The notes under the pieces were generated by a model. That model had not been told where the DNA came from and searched no databases. It was given only the letters and a program-made list of their open reading frames with translations. From an uncultured Mobiluncus sp. (GTDB taxonomy: Bacteria > Actinomycetota > Actinomycetes > Actinomycetales > Actinomycetaceae), in contig NZ_CAMUES010000004.1 of assembly GCF_947087965.1 (NCBI RefSeq), forward strand, positions 152,978 through 216,977: a stretch of 64,000 nucleotides of DNA, given 5' to 3'. Both the position numbers and the translations under genes were made by a program. Positions 44,296 through 53,435 of the stretch are shown piece by piece. Each line of letters starts with the position of its first letter. Position 1 is the first letter of the stretch.

Positions 44296-45773
44296 TTGGG
44301 GCAAATACGGTACTGAACGACCGCTATCGCCTGGTGTCCATCCTGGCGACCGGAGGAATGGGCGTGATTTGGCGCGGTTGGGACAAACGCAGCCAAAATG
44401 TCGTCGCGGTGAAAGTGCTGAAAGAGGAGCTCATCGGTCAGGCGACTTTCCTGGCCCGTTTGCGTGCAGAAGCCACCAACGCTGCCCGCCTGCATCATCC
44501 CAACCTCGCCGCCGTTTTTGACTGGGGCGAAACAGATGGTCAAGGCTGGATCGTGATGGAGCTGGTGGAGGGACGTCCCCTGTCGGACATTCTGGCAGGA
44601 GGCCAGATTTTGACTTGGGAACAGCTCGCTCCCATCCTCATCCAAATCGCTCACGGCCTGCAGGCTTCCCACGAAGGACACGTCATTCACCGTGATGTGA
44701 AGCCTTCAAATATTCTGGTTTCCGACAAGGGCGTGGCGAAACTGACGGACTTCGGGATTTCGTTGGCTCCGCGCGCCGAAGCCCTGACCGCGGCCGGAAT
44801 GGTGATGGGTACCGCCCAGTACCTGCCTCCCGAACAGGCGATGGGTGAAACCGCGACCGCCTTGGGCGATATTTATGCGCTGGGGGTCATCGCCTATGAA
44901 GCCTTGGCTGGAAAACGTCCGTTTACGGGACCGACCCAGGTCGACATCGCGATGTCGCACGTGAAAGACCCGGTTCCGCCCCTTCCTGAAACCGTAAATT
45001 CCCAGGTGGCGGCGTTGATTTACCAGATGTTGGAAAAAGACCCGCGGCTGCGCCCACAATCGGCGAAACAGCTCGCTGAAGCGGTTCAGGCGCTGTGGCA
45101 CGGCACGGTGCCGCTGTCGTTTACTCCGCGCATGAGTTTTTCACGCAATCTGGCCGACGCTCCCCCGACCGCCCAGATGCCCGTGGCGCAGGTCGAAGAA
45201 AAGCCGGAAGATACTTCACCGCAGTCCCCCGCCGCAAACACGCGCGCCGTATCTGCCTCTCCGGCCAAACCTGCGGCATCCCCGTCCCCTGACACCCCCG
45301 CACAATCATCTGCTGCGCCGGTAAGCCCGGCATCACTATCCCCTCACGCGGCCCCGGCCAAACTTGACGCGACTGCCTCCGCAGCCGGGCTGCACCAGGC
45401 CGGCTCAACACCGCCCGCCTCAGCGAACCCGGAGACATCCGCCCCACCCTTGCGACCCGATTTTCAGCGGGTAAAACCGGCCCAACCTGCTGCTATACCG
45501 GTGGGTTCCCAGGCAATACCACCGCAGCGTCACGAGGAAATGATGCGCTACCTGGAAGCCAAACCGCTGCCCCAACCGGAGACGGGTTCGAAACGGAAAC
45601 TTGTTATTGCATTAGTCATCACCGCTGTGGTGTTGATAGCGTTGATTTTTGGGTTGGCAACCACCCTGCGCACCGGGGCCTCAACCGGTAACCTTGAATC
45701 GGGATTGACCGTCACTTCGGTTGCAGCCCCAGCCAGCTCGCCAGTAGAGGAGGAAAACCTTGAGTCAGTCTGA
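44292..45773 (+). CDS. pknA: Serine/threonine protein kinase PknA
   Basis: 493 residues from ATG at 44292. The kinase core has ATGGMGVIWRG, the Lys of VAVKVL, HRDVKPSNIL and DFGISLAPR. A Pro/Ala-rich linker of about 190 residues follows (ASPAKPAASPSPDTPA), then a membrane helix near 447-468 (LVIALVITAVVLIALIFGLATTL) and a short tail. Overlaps pknB by 14 bp. PknA phosphorylates division and wall proteins such as FipA and FtsZ in mycobacteria. Confidence 0.95.
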   Translation: MIGANTVLNDRYRLVSILATGGMGVIWRGWDKRSQNVVAVKVLKEELIGQATFLARLRAEATNAARLHHPNLAAVFDWGETDGQGWIVMELVEGRPLSDILAGGQILTWEQLAPILIQIAHGLQASHEGHVIHRDVKPSNILVSDKGVAKLTDFGISLAPRAEALTAAGMVMGTAQYLPPEQAMGETATALGDIYALGVIAYEALAGKRPFTGPTQVDIAMSHVKDPVPPLPETVNSQVAALIYQMLEKDPRLRPQSAKQLAEAVQALWHGTVPLSFTPRMSFSRNLADAPPTAQMPVAQVEEKPEDTSPQSPAANTRAVSASPAKPAASPSPDTPAQSSAAPVSPASLSPHAAPAKLDATASAAGLHQAGSTPPASANPETSAPPLRPDFQRVKPAQPAAIPVGSQAIPPQRHEEMMRYLEAKPLPQPETGSKRKLVIALVITAVVLIALIFGLATTLRTGASTGNLESGLTVTSVAAPASSPVEEENLESV

Positions 45774-47619
45774 CCGGATTATCGGCGGGCGCTACGAAAT
45801 TAGCCAGCTCATCGGACGCGGCGGTATGGCTGAAGTCCATATCGGTACTGACACGCGCTTGAACCGGATTGTAGCGATTAAAATTTTGCGCCAGGACTTG
45901 GCCCGCGACCCAGTTTTTCAGGCACGTTTTCGCCGTGAAGCCCAATCAGCCGCCAACTTGAACCATCCCTCTATCGTGGCTGTTTACGACACGGGTGAAG
46001 AAACCATCACCGCTTCGGATGGTGCGGAAATTAAGGTGCCTTACATCGTCATGGAGTACGTGGAAGGCCACACGGTGCGGGAGCTGTTGACGGACGGCAA
46101 TCCGGTTCCGCTGGAAGAAGCGGTCGAAATCGTTTCCGGTGTCCTGGACGCGTTGGAGTATGCCCATCATCAGAACTTGGTACACCGCGACATTAAGCCC
46201 GGCAATGTGATGATTACCACGACCGGGAAAATCAAGGTGATGGACTTTGGGATTGCCCGCGCTCTGTCCGACTCGCAAGCCACCATGACGCAAACCGATG
46301 CGGTGGTGGGTACCGCCCAGTATCTTTCTCCCGAACAGGCTCGCGGCGAACAGGTTGATGCCCGTTCTGACCTGTATTCCGCAGGGTGTTTGCTGTTTGA
46401 GTTGCTGACCGGCCAGCCCCCGTTTAAGGGCGATTCAGCTGTGGCGGTCGCGTTCCAGCATGTTTCCCAGCTGCCGCCTCTGCCTTCCTCGATTGCCCCG
46501 GACATTCCGGAATCATTGGACCGCGTGGTGATGAAAGCGTTGGCGAAAGACCGTGAAGAACGCTATCCCGATGCCGCTCATATGCGTGCTGACCTGCAGG
46601 CTTCCCTGCGTGGAGGAAGCGTGGTGGCTCCCGCCACCTCAACTTGGACGGCCCCTCTAGCCGGTGATGCCACCGGTGCCGCAACCACGGTACTCCCGCC
46701 GGTGAACCAGGGGTACGCCGGTAACAACGGAGCCCCCCGGTTTAATGCAGTGGATCCCGCGAGTCACAACCAGCTCACCCAGACTTTGGACACCACGGAT
46801 TCGACCCAGGAGCATCGCGGTAAACCCAACAAGAAGCCGCTGATTATTGTCGTTGTACTGTTGGCGGTATTGGCAGCTTTGGGCCTCGGATTTTGGCTGG
46901 TTTTCAACCAAGACAAGCCCACCGACGAGATGGTCGAGATTCCTTCTCTGGACGGTATGAATCAGGAAGAAGCCTCCACCACGATTACCGATGCGGGACT
47001 CGTGTTCCGCCTGGGTCGCGGGGTCAGTTCCGAGGAAATTCCGGAGGGTATTTTTGTTAAATCCGACCCGGCGGTGGGGACGAAGGTGGCCAAAGGTTCC
47101 AAGGTGTTCGTCTCGCTTTCCACCGGTCCGGGCGATGCTAGTGTGCCCTCGCTGGCCGGGCTGACCCAGGAACAGGCTCGGAAGGCTTTGGAGGCGGAAG
47201 GCTTAGAGGTTGGCAGCATCACGACCGCTGATTCGGGCACGATAGATAAAGACAAAGTCATTAAATCCAACCCCGCCGAGGGTGAAGCGGTTAAGAAAGG
47301 CGACTCGGTCGATCTGGAGGTCGCCTCCGGTAACTTCCGTATCCCCCAAGACCTGGTGGGAGGCACCAAAGAGGCTCTGCAGCAGTTTGCGGATGCGAAC
47401 CGGGTGCGCTTGACGATTACCGAAAAGGAAGATTCCTCGGTCGAACCGGGTACCGTATTGTCTTTGGACAAGGCGGGCCAGTTGGTCGGACTGGATACGT
47501 CCATGACCGCAGTGGTGGCGATTGCTCCGCAGGAACCTACGCCATCGGATACTTCGACTGACTCTCCGAGCTCACCTCCGGAGACCTCCTCGCACTCCCC
47601 TGAAGCACCCTCTGTCTAG
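45760..47619 (+). CDS. pknB: Serine/threonine protein kinase PknB with PASTA domains
   Basis: 619 residues from TTG, overlapping pknA. The kinase domain shows GRGGMAEVHIG, VAIKIL, HRDIKPGNVM, DFGIAR and GTAQYLSPEQARGE. After a linker, a membrane helix at about 356-378 leads outside to PASTA repeats: VEIPSLDGMNQEEA, ASVPSLAGLTQEQARK and a weaker third one starting FRIPQDLVGGTKEA. Two are clear; the third is degenerate. PASTA domains sense muropeptides and lipid II. It ends the cluster; the usual mycobacterial companions trpG and crgA do not follow. Confidence 0.95.
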   Translation: MSQSDRIIGGRYEISQLIGRGGMAEVHIGTDTRLNRIVAIKILRQDLARDPVFQARFRREAQSAANLNHPSIVAVYDTGEETITASDGAEIKVPYIVMEYVEGHTVRELLTDGNPVPLEEAVEIVSGVLDALEYAHHQNLVHRDIKPGNVMITTTGKIKVMDFGIARALSDSQATMTQTDAVVGTAQYLSPEQARGEQVDARSDLYSAGCLLFELLTGQPPFKGDSAVAVAFQHVSQLPPLPSSIAPDIPESLDRVVMKALAKDREERYPDAAHMRADLQASLRGGSVVAPATSTWTAPLAGDATGAATTVLPPVNQGYAGNNGAPRFNAVDPASHNQLTQTLDTTDSTQEHRGKPNKKPLIIVVVLLAVLAALGLGFWLVFNQDKPTDEMVEIPSLDGMNQEEASTTITDAGLVFRLGRGVSSEEIPEGIFVKSDPAVGTKVAKGSKVFVSLSTGPGDASVPSLAGLTQEQARKALEAEGLEVGSITTADSGTIDKDKVIKSNPAEGEAVKKGDSVDLEVASGNFRIPQDLVGGTKEALQQFADANRVRLTITEKEDSSVEPGTVLSLDKAGQLVGLDTSMTAVVAIAPQEPTPSDTSTDSPSSPPETSSHSPEAPSV

Positions 47620-47677
47620 TCGTCGCCGGGATTGGGATTGATGATTCTCTGGGGAGTACCAGGGATAAGTGCCGAGG

Positions 47678-48673
47678 TTATTCCGTGGGTTCTCCAACCC
47701 AGGTTGTTTGGCCTTTTCCGGTAGCGGGGTCCAAAACGTTGCGGCAATAGAACTTGTTACCGTTGGCATCAACGGTCATCTGACCGACCTCGCAGGTCGC
47801 GCCGTCTTGCTGCTCCCGCCGTTCCTGCTCCATCTGCTGTTGCTGACGGAGAAGTTGCTCCTCAGATTCTTTCCGAGCCTTTTCTAAGCGTTGGTCATCG
47901 ATAGCTTTCGTGACCGCGGTGATGTCCTCATCCAGACGTTCCACAGAGGCACGCATCGATTCGTTGAGACCATCGACTTTATCGTCTGACACGGTTGACA
48001 GGGAGTTGACCTGGTTCAAAAGGCGTTTCGCGTCCTCAATTTGGGCAGCTAGAGCCGCTCTGGGCTCGGTATTGGCTTCTGCGGCCGCAGCGGTTTGTGC
48101 CAGCTTTTCCGCCTGGGCAATCTTATCTTCCAAGGCTTTCTTGGCTACCGTCAAACCATTGAGATTTTCCGCTTCCTGAATGTGTCGTAGCACCGCCTCC
48201 AGCTCGGTTTGCTGCTTTTTTAAAGATTCAGCCTGAGCCATCATGATGGAAGTTTTTTTGGCGACATCCTTTCCGGTACATTCCAGAGGTTTGATTTCTT
48301 TGCTGGCCTGCTGCGCTTTGGCCTGAAGGTCATCGAGCATGGCGGGGTCTGCAACTTGAGTGGAATCAGTCGTGGCCAAAGTATTTTCTGCATCGGACAC
48401 TACCTGCTGCAGCGAAGTGTACTGTTTGGTTAAATCCTGACTGGCTTTCGCGCAAGCCGAACGCGCCCCCTGGGAATCGCTACCCATCACCCACATCACG
48501 ACCAGGCCGATAACGAGCGCCGCCAAAATGACAGCAGCCACGATGGTAGCGATGGTCCAGCGGCGGCGCGCTTTGACGATTTGTTCCGCGGTCTGCTTCT
48601 GAGGATTAGGGCGCGCCTGACTAGTGGGACGACCCCGCTGCGGAACGGGTCTTTGTGTAGTATTGCCCACCAT
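47678..48673 (-). CDS. Membrane protein with extracellular coiled coil, unknown function
   Basis: 331 residues from ATG at 48673, chosen because GAGAGG sits 6 nt upstream; a GTG at 48676 is in frame. A basic proline-rich start (TSQARPNPQKQTAEQI) is followed by a membrane helix near residues 42-66. About residues 75-290 form long heptad-like helices rich in Ala, Gln and Glu, with cysteines in QGARSACAKASQ and LECTGKD. The end has EVGQMTVDANGNKFYCRN and W in TTWVGEPTE. I know no family name. It converges on pknB, so a link with the kinase cluster is not implied. Confidence 0.75.
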   Translation of the reverse strand: MVGNTTQRPVPQRGRPTSQARPNPQKQTAEQIVKARRRWTIATIVAAVILAALVIGLVVMWVMGSDSQGARSACAKASQDLTKQYTSLQQVVSDAENTLATTDSTQVADPAMLDDLQAKAQQASKEIKPLECTGKDVAKKTSIMMAQAESLKKQQTELEAVLRHIQEAENLNGLTVAKKALEDKIAQAEKLAQTAAAAEANTEPRAALAAQIEDAKRLLNQVNSLSTVSDDKVDGLNESMRASVERLDEDITAVTKAIDDQRLEKARKESEEQLLRQQQQMEQERREQQDGATCEVGQMTVDANGNKFYCRNVLDPATGKGQTTWVGEPTE

Positions 48674-48747
48674 CACTCACCTCTCGCCACCAAAACTCGC
48701 TTCCCCTAGTCTAACCCTGGAAGTGTCTGGAATAATATCGCACCCCC

Positions 48748-48784
48748 ATAACCGGAATCGATCGTCAATAATTATCCCGGTTAT
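48748..48784. repeat. 8-bp inverted repeat in the divergent intergenic region
   Basis: ATAACCGG (48748-48755) and CCGGTTAT (48777-48784) with a 21-nt spacer, between the divergent coiled-coil gene and the LRV gene. The 300 bp from 48674 to 48973 otherwise holds only the promoter at 48903-48931. Confidence 0.4.
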
Positions 48785-48902
48785 CAGGCTGGAAAACCCG
48801 GCACACACCCGCACACCAGGCATCGCCAGAATTCCTGGGGTGGTTTGATTACCGGAGTGTTCAGGATTCAGAACCTTTGCATGAACAAACCTGAAGGTTA
48901 CC

Positions 48903-48931
48903 TTGGAAAATGCTAGGAATATGGATATAAT
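48903..48931 (+). promoter_or_regulatory. Strong vegetative promoter for the LRV/DUF6636-like gene
   Basis: TTGGAA, exactly 17 nt, TATAAT. Transcription should begin near 48938. A perfect AGGAGG at 48932-48937 lies just downstream but would be at the very 5' end and 36 nt from the ATG. Confidence 0.65.
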
Positions 48932-48973
48932 AGGAGGTACTGTCCAATTTTATACGTTGAAACTGATGCACTG

Positions 48974-50296
48974 ATGGAAGATTTAACCCAGGAACAACTT
49001 GAAGCTATCAACCCAGATACCCCGCTGGATCGTTTGCAAACTATTGCACAAGACGCTCCGAAGTTGCGCCCCTTACTAGCTTTGAACCCCTCAACCTATC
49101 CTGACCTCTTGGATTGGCTAGCAGAACTGCAGGATACGCAGGTCAATGACGCTCTCGCGAAACGTGCTGAACTGGCGCAACGAGGTGAACTGGAAAACTA
49201 CGCGATGGCTTATCTGTCCCCGGACTCAACCGTCTCAGAACCTCAGGCGACTCTGCCGAGCGAACCACCACTTGATTCCCAGCCCGAAACTTTCCAACCG
49301 GACGCCCTGTCTGTACCCGAGGCTTCTCAGCCCTCCCTTCTGCCCGAATCACCTGTTCTGGAGGAACCGGATTCTGAGCCTATTGAATTGGAGCTCCATG
49401 AGGACGATTTCTCGTCCGCTGCCGTAGCCGCGGCCGAAATGGCGGCGGTGAACCAGGCTAACCAGGCCGCAAGACCGGACTTTACTTCAGATTTCGCCAG
49501 TCCCGCAGCTCCAGAATATGCGACGACCGGAAGGCTCGGCTCCCGGTTTTCTCGCTCCAAATCGACATTAAAAAGTCGATACAATCGGTTTTGGCTGTGG
49601 ATGATTTTTGGGTTATTGATTTGGCTGGTCGTGATTGTGCTGGTTGTCTGGGGGCTGGCCAACCAAGCTGATAAACCGGTTCCGGTCAGTGCTAACGCGG
49701 CAGAACCCACCCCGAGTGTGAGTGCCACTCCCCAAGAGTTGGTACAAAATGGCTTGCCAGAAGGGTACACCGGCCCCACCAAGACGATTGAAGTTCCCGG
49801 AGCCAAGCCTGGCGAGACTATCAAGCGGGTTGTTCCTGATGAGAGCGCCAGTGCCTCACCCACATCCACCCCCACGCCCACACCCACGGATCCGTTGGCC
49901 GCCCCGGCTAATGCCAAGAAGCTCAACAGTTTTACCACTGCTGACGGTAATGTTCGTTGCATCTTCAGCGGGTCACAAGTACAGTGTTTCGCTAACTCTA
50001 CGGATCCTTACTACTGTTCTGCGCAAGCCCCTAATACTGGATACAGTGATGTGCTTTACGCCTCGCATAACCGCCGCCACGAGTATGCGTGTATCGAACC
50101 CATCGACACTGCCACGGAAGGGACTTTGGGTGCCAACGAAACGGTATCTAACGGCATTTTCGCATGTCAGGCCAGTAAGTCCGGCAACCGCGTGGTGTGC
50201 TGGAACACCACCGCGGGCGATGGCATCGTGGTAGGTAGCGATATGGCGGCACGCTTCGGAAAAGGCCAATATGTCCCTCCGCAGTGGGATAAGTAA
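48974..50296 (+). CDS. Membrane protein with N-terminal LRV-like domain and extracellular DUF6636-like domain
   Basis: 440 residues. Residues 1-65 resemble the variant leucine-rich repeat domain seen in several actinobacterial membrane proteins (PDTPLDRLQTIAQDAPKLRPLLALNPSTYPDLLDWL). An acidic and Ser/Pro linker leads to a membrane helix near 209-230. Outside, a Thr/Pro spacer precedes about 115 residues with four or more cysteines: DGNVRCIF, VQCFAN, YACIEP, FACQAS, VVCWNTTAGDG, a pattern I associate with DUF6636. The function is unknown; surface sensing or wall contact is a guess. Confidence 0.75.
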   Translation: MEDLTQEQLEAINPDTPLDRLQTIAQDAPKLRPLLALNPSTYPDLLDWLAELQDTQVNDALAKRAELAQRGELENYAMAYLSPDSTVSEPQATLPSEPPLDSQPETFQPDALSVPEASQPSLLPESPVLEEPDSEPIELELHEDDFSSAAVAAAEMAAVNQANQAARPDFTSDFASPAAPEYATTGRLGSRFSRSKSTLKSRYNRFWLWMIFGLLIWLVVIVLVVWGLANQADKPVPVSANAAEPTPSVSATPQELVQNGLPEGYTGPTKTIEVPGAKPGETIKRVVPDESASASPTSTPTPTPTDPLAAPANAKKLNSFTTADGNVRCIFSGSQVQCFANSTDPYYCSAQAPNTGYSDVLYASHNRRHEYACIEPIDTATEGTLGANETVSNGIFACQASKSGNRVVCWNTTAGDGIVVGSDMAARFGKGQYVPPQWDK

Positions 50297-50349
50297 GCTA
50301 CGTCTGGCGAATTGTGTCCCGACGTTTCGTCTGGCGGTAGATATACGTC

Positions 50350-50370
50350 ACCCCCGGCGGAACCGGGGGT
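50350..50370. terminator. Bidirectional hairpin between convergent genes
   Basis: ACCCCCGG pairs with CCGGGGGT (8 bp, loop CGGAA). It lies between the stops of the LRV gene and the thioredoxin gene. A TTTT run follows at a distance on the plus strand (GCGAGTTTTATAGG). Confidence 0.6.
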
Positions 50371-50391
50371 AAAGTGCGAGTTTTATAGGGA

Positions 50392-50751
50392 CTATTGCAC
50401 TCCCCCGTGCCCGGCTGCGACTTGGGCCATATCTAAGTTCCGAACCTGGTGGAGCAGTTCGTCCAGCTGAGTGCCTTGGAGCAGGCCGGCCTCACGGAAC
50501 ACCAGGATTGACTGCCGGAAAATCATTAGTGTCGGGATGGAAACAATACCCGCCGCGTTCACCAGCGGTTTTTGTTCTTCGGTGTTGACGGTGCCAAAGT
50601 AAACGTCCTGGTTACGCAGGGAAGCCTGTTCAAAAACCGGGGTAAAAAGGCGGCACGGACTGCACCATGGAGCCCAGAATTCGAGCACCACAATATCGTT
50701 CTCACTCATAGCCTGAGCCATGTTATCTTGAGTGACAATATTCACTGCCAT
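50392..50751 (-). CDS. Thioredoxin-family protein with CSPC active site
   Basis: 119 residues. WAPWCSPCRLFTP carries a WCSPC redox motif in place of the canonical WCGPC, and the cis-Pro region is GIVSIPTLMIF. Length and order fit a single thioredoxin domain without signal peptide, so it is cytosolic. The substitution of Gly by Ser would alter the redox potential somewhat. Its neighbour is asd, 80 bp upstream on the same strand. Confidence 0.9.
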   Translation of the reverse strand: MAVNIVTQDNMAQAMSENDIVVLEFWAPWCSPCRLFTPVFEQASLRNQDVYFGTVNTEEQKPLVNAAGIVSIPTLMIFRQSILVFREAGLLQGTQLDELLHQVRNLDMAQVAAGHGGVQ

Positions 50752-50831
50752 GAGTCGGTGCTCCTTTCTGCAATGAGTTTAGCACAGAGAAACATGACAA
50801 CACGCTGAATTAGTTACATTTATTTAACATT

Positions 50832-51881
50832 TTAAAGTTCCGCTGCCACCAGTTCCGCTAGTTGCACCGCATTGAGTGCCGCCCCCTTGCGCAGGTTGTC
50901 TCCGCAGACCACCATAATTAGGCCACGATTATCGTCAACTGCCTGGTCTTGACGGATGCGGCCGACCAGGGAGGGGTCGATACCGGCAGCATCCAGCGGT
51001 GTCGGTACGTCTTGCAGCGCCACCCCAGGAGCGCCGTCTAATGCCTGTTTGGCCTGTTCAACAGTAATGGGGCGGGAAAATTCGGTATGAATAGTGAGGG
51101 TGTGAGAGGTCAGCACCGGGACGCGCACGCAAGTTCCCGACACGCGCAGGTCAGGTATCCCCAGGATACGGCGCGACTCATTGCGCAACTTCTGTTCCTC
51201 ATCGGTTTCCAGACTACCGTCATCTACGTATTTTCCGGCGAACGGCACCACGTTGAAACCGATGGGAGCCACGTAGGTTTCCGGAGTAGGCCAGGCGATG
51301 GCTTTGCCATCGAGGACGAGTTTGTCTAGGTTGGAGACATCCCCCACGGCTTCGACCATACGTTCCAGTTCACGCACCCCTTTCAGTCCCGAGCCGGACA
51401 CTGCCTGGTAGCTCGAAATCGTCAGCCGGGTCAACCCAGCAAGGTTGTGTAGCACTTTCAAAGGGGGCATGGCCGCCATAGTGGTACAATTCGGGTTGGC
51501 GATAATGCCTTTCGGGCGGTTTTTCAAGTCTTGGGGGTTGACCTCGCTGACAACTAGGGGGCAGTCCGGGTCTTTGCGCCAGGCGCTCGAATTGTCAACC
51601 ACGACAGCTCCAGCCTCCACAAATTTCGGGGCGAATTCGCGAGAGGCGGCGGCACCGGCACTAAAGATAGCGATATCGACCCCGGAAAAGTCTGCTGTCG
51701 CGGTATCCTCCACCACGACCTGCTGACCCCGAAAGTCAACCACGGTACCCGCAGAGCGGGATGAAGAAAAGAAACGAAAACGGGAGGCGGGAAAATTCCG
51801 TTCCGTGAGCAAAGTCCGCATGACCCGGCCGACCTGACCGGTCGCACCCACCACGGCTACACAAAGATTGTCCTGACTCAT
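50832..51881 (-). CDS. asd: Aspartate-semialdehyde dehydrogenase
   Basis: 349 residues. VVGATGQVGRVM binds NADP, IANPNCTTM has the catalytic Cys, and HTEFSRPI and GVALQDVPTP belong to the family. The enzyme reduces aspartyl phosphate in the lysine/methionine/threonine and diaminopimelate pathway. The start overlaps the lysC stop by 4 bp (ATGA), giving a lysC-asd operon as in other actinobacteria. Confidence 0.96.
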   Translation of the reverse strand: MSQDNLCVAVVGATGQVGRVMRTLLTERNFPASRFRFFSSSRSAGTVVDFRGQQVVVEDTATADFSGVDIAIFSAGAAASREFAPKFVEAGAVVVDNSSAWRKDPDCPLVVSEVNPQDLKNRPKGIIANPNCTTMAAMPPLKVLHNLAGLTRLTISSYQAVSGSGLKGVRELERMVEAVGDVSNLDKLVLDGKAIAWPTPETYVAPIGFNVVPFAGKYVDDGSLETDEEQKLRNESRRILGIPDLRVSGTCVRVPVLTSHTLTIHTEFSRPITVEQAKQALDGAPGVALQDVPTPLDAAGIDPSLVGRIRQDQAVDDNRGLIMVVCGDNLRKGAALNAVQLAELVAAEL

Positions 51882-53212
51882 CGTCCCGTACCTCCATAAA
51901 CCACGGCTTCGACCTGTTCAGCATCGAGACCGAACGCGCTGTGAACCGCACGCACGGCTTCGTCCAGCTGATCCTCGCTGACCAGGACACTCAAACGGAT
52001 TTCCGAAGTGGAAATCATGTCAATGTTGATTCCCGCTTTGGAAAGAGTCCCAAAAAGTTTTGCAGAAACACCCGGATTGGTTCGCATTCCGGCGCCCACG
52101 AGCGACAACTTTCCCACGTTGCCGGTGTGGACGACCTTTAGAAAACCTCCTTCCGCTTTCGCGCCTTCTAACGCCTTTACTGTGTCCGCAGCATCGGCAT
52201 GGGGCAGAGTGATTGTCAAGTCGGTAGCGCCTGGTTGTACCGTCGACACGTTTTGCACAATCATGTCGATATTGGCACCGGCCCTCGCAATAATCTCAAA
52301 AATGTGGGCAGCTCGACCCGGTTCGTCGGGCACTCCCACCAAGGTAATTTTGTCCTCGCTACGATCGTGGGCGAGTCCGGAAACAATCGGTTCTTCCACT
52401 GGGGTCTCCTTCATGAGCTGGGCTTCAGGGTCAAATGTTAAAGCACTGTCGGGCACCAAGCCCTTTAGCTCGGGATGAGCCGGACCGTCGGAAATCCAGG
52501 TGCCTGATTTGTCCGAAAAGGAAGAACGCACGTGGAGAGGTACGTGGTAGCGCCGCGCAAACTCAACCGCACGAAGGTGCAGGATTTTTGCGCCGTGGGC
52601 AGCCATTTCCAAGGTTTCTTCGAAAGTCGTGGCTGAAATTTGTTTTGCCTTAGGGACCAGACGCGGATCTGCCGTGAACATGCCATCCACATCGGTATAG
52701 ATTTCACACACATCGGCGTGAAGGGAAGCCGCTAACGCCACCGCGGTGGTGTCTGAACCGCCACGTCCCAGTGTGGTCACGTCTTTACGTTCGTTCACGC
52801 CCTGGAAGCCTGCCACAATCGCAATGTTGCCATCATGAATAGAGCGGGCAACCCGTTCAGGCACCATCGAAACGATATGTGCCTTGCCATAGTGGTTATC
52901 GGTCTGTACCCCGGCTTGCTGGCCTGTATAGGAAATGGCGGTTTCGCCGAGTTCATTCACGGCCATCGCCAACAAGGACATCGAAATCCGTTCCCCGGCA
53001 GACAGCAGCATATCCATTTCCCGCTGGGGAGCTTTTTGCGTGACAGAAGCGGCCAAATCCAGCAGGTCATCAGTGGTGTCTCCCATCGCGGAAACCACCA
53101 CCACAACGTTGTGACCAGCTCGTTTGGTGGCAACAATACGCTTGGCGACGCGCTTCATGGCCGCTGCGTCCGATACGGAAGAGCCGCCGTACTTTTGCAC
53201 AACTAGCGCCAT
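51878..53212 (-). CDS. lysC: Aspartate kinase
   Basis: 444 residues from ATG at 53212, 5 nt after GGGAGG; the frame is open upstream but has no homology there. VQKYGGSSV opens the kinase, GRGGSDTTAVALAA and EIYTDVDGMFTADPRLV follow. Two ACT domains (about 268-440) give feedback control by lysine and threonine. In actinobacteria lysC often has an internal start producing the regulatory beta subunit; I see no clear internal signal. Its own promoter is at 53277-53306. Confidence 0.96.
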   Translation of the reverse strand: MALVVQKYGGSSVSDAAAMKRVAKRIVATKRAGHNVVVVVSAMGDTTDDLLDLAASVTQKAPQREMDMLLSAGERISMSLLAMAVNELGETAISYTGQQAGVQTDNHYGKAHIVSMVPERVARSIHDGNIAIVAGFQGVNERKDVTTLGRGGSDTTAVALAASLHADVCEIYTDVDGMFTADPRLVPKAKQISATTFEETLEMAAHGAKILHLRAVEFARRYHVPLHVRSSFSDKSGTWISDGPAHPELKGLVPDSALTFDPEAQLMKETPVEEPIVSGLAHDRSEDKITLVGVPDEPGRAAHIFEIIARAGANIDMIVQNVSTVQPGATDLTITLPHADAADTVKALEGAKAEGGFLKVVHTGNVGKLSLVGAGMRTNPGVSAKLFGTLSKAGINIDMISTSEIRLSVLVSEDQLDEAVRAVHSAFGLDAEQVEAVVYGGTGR

Positions 53213-53276
53213 GAAAACCTCCCTTAAGCCGACACGCGGCAGTGAGGGCCGCGGCACCTTTACTGCTGACGTCTTG

Positions 53277-53306
53277 ATTATAGCGATTATGCCAGAAACT
53301 CGTGAA
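53277..53306 (-). promoter_or_regulatory. lysC promoter
   Basis: On the minus strand TTCACG, 18-nt spacer and a perfect TATAAT. Transcription would begin near 53270, leaving a leader of about 58 nt with a small GC hairpin (CCGCG/CGCGG) but no lysine riboswitch fold. Confidence 0.6.
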
Positions 53307-53435
53307 ATTGCCGCCGGTAGAGAACCGGGTTTGCTCGGCGGTGATTTGGAGCGGGTGGTGTTACGCCGGGTGATTGGGGGTGGGCAGTTTTAACGCGGTC
53401 GTTTTGGGTAGCCAGTTTGAGGCAAACCGAGTTTT

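Noticed and set aside
53213..53276. Lysine riboswitch before lysC
   Set aside because: The leader predicted from the TATAAT is only about 58 nt, far too short for the L-box.
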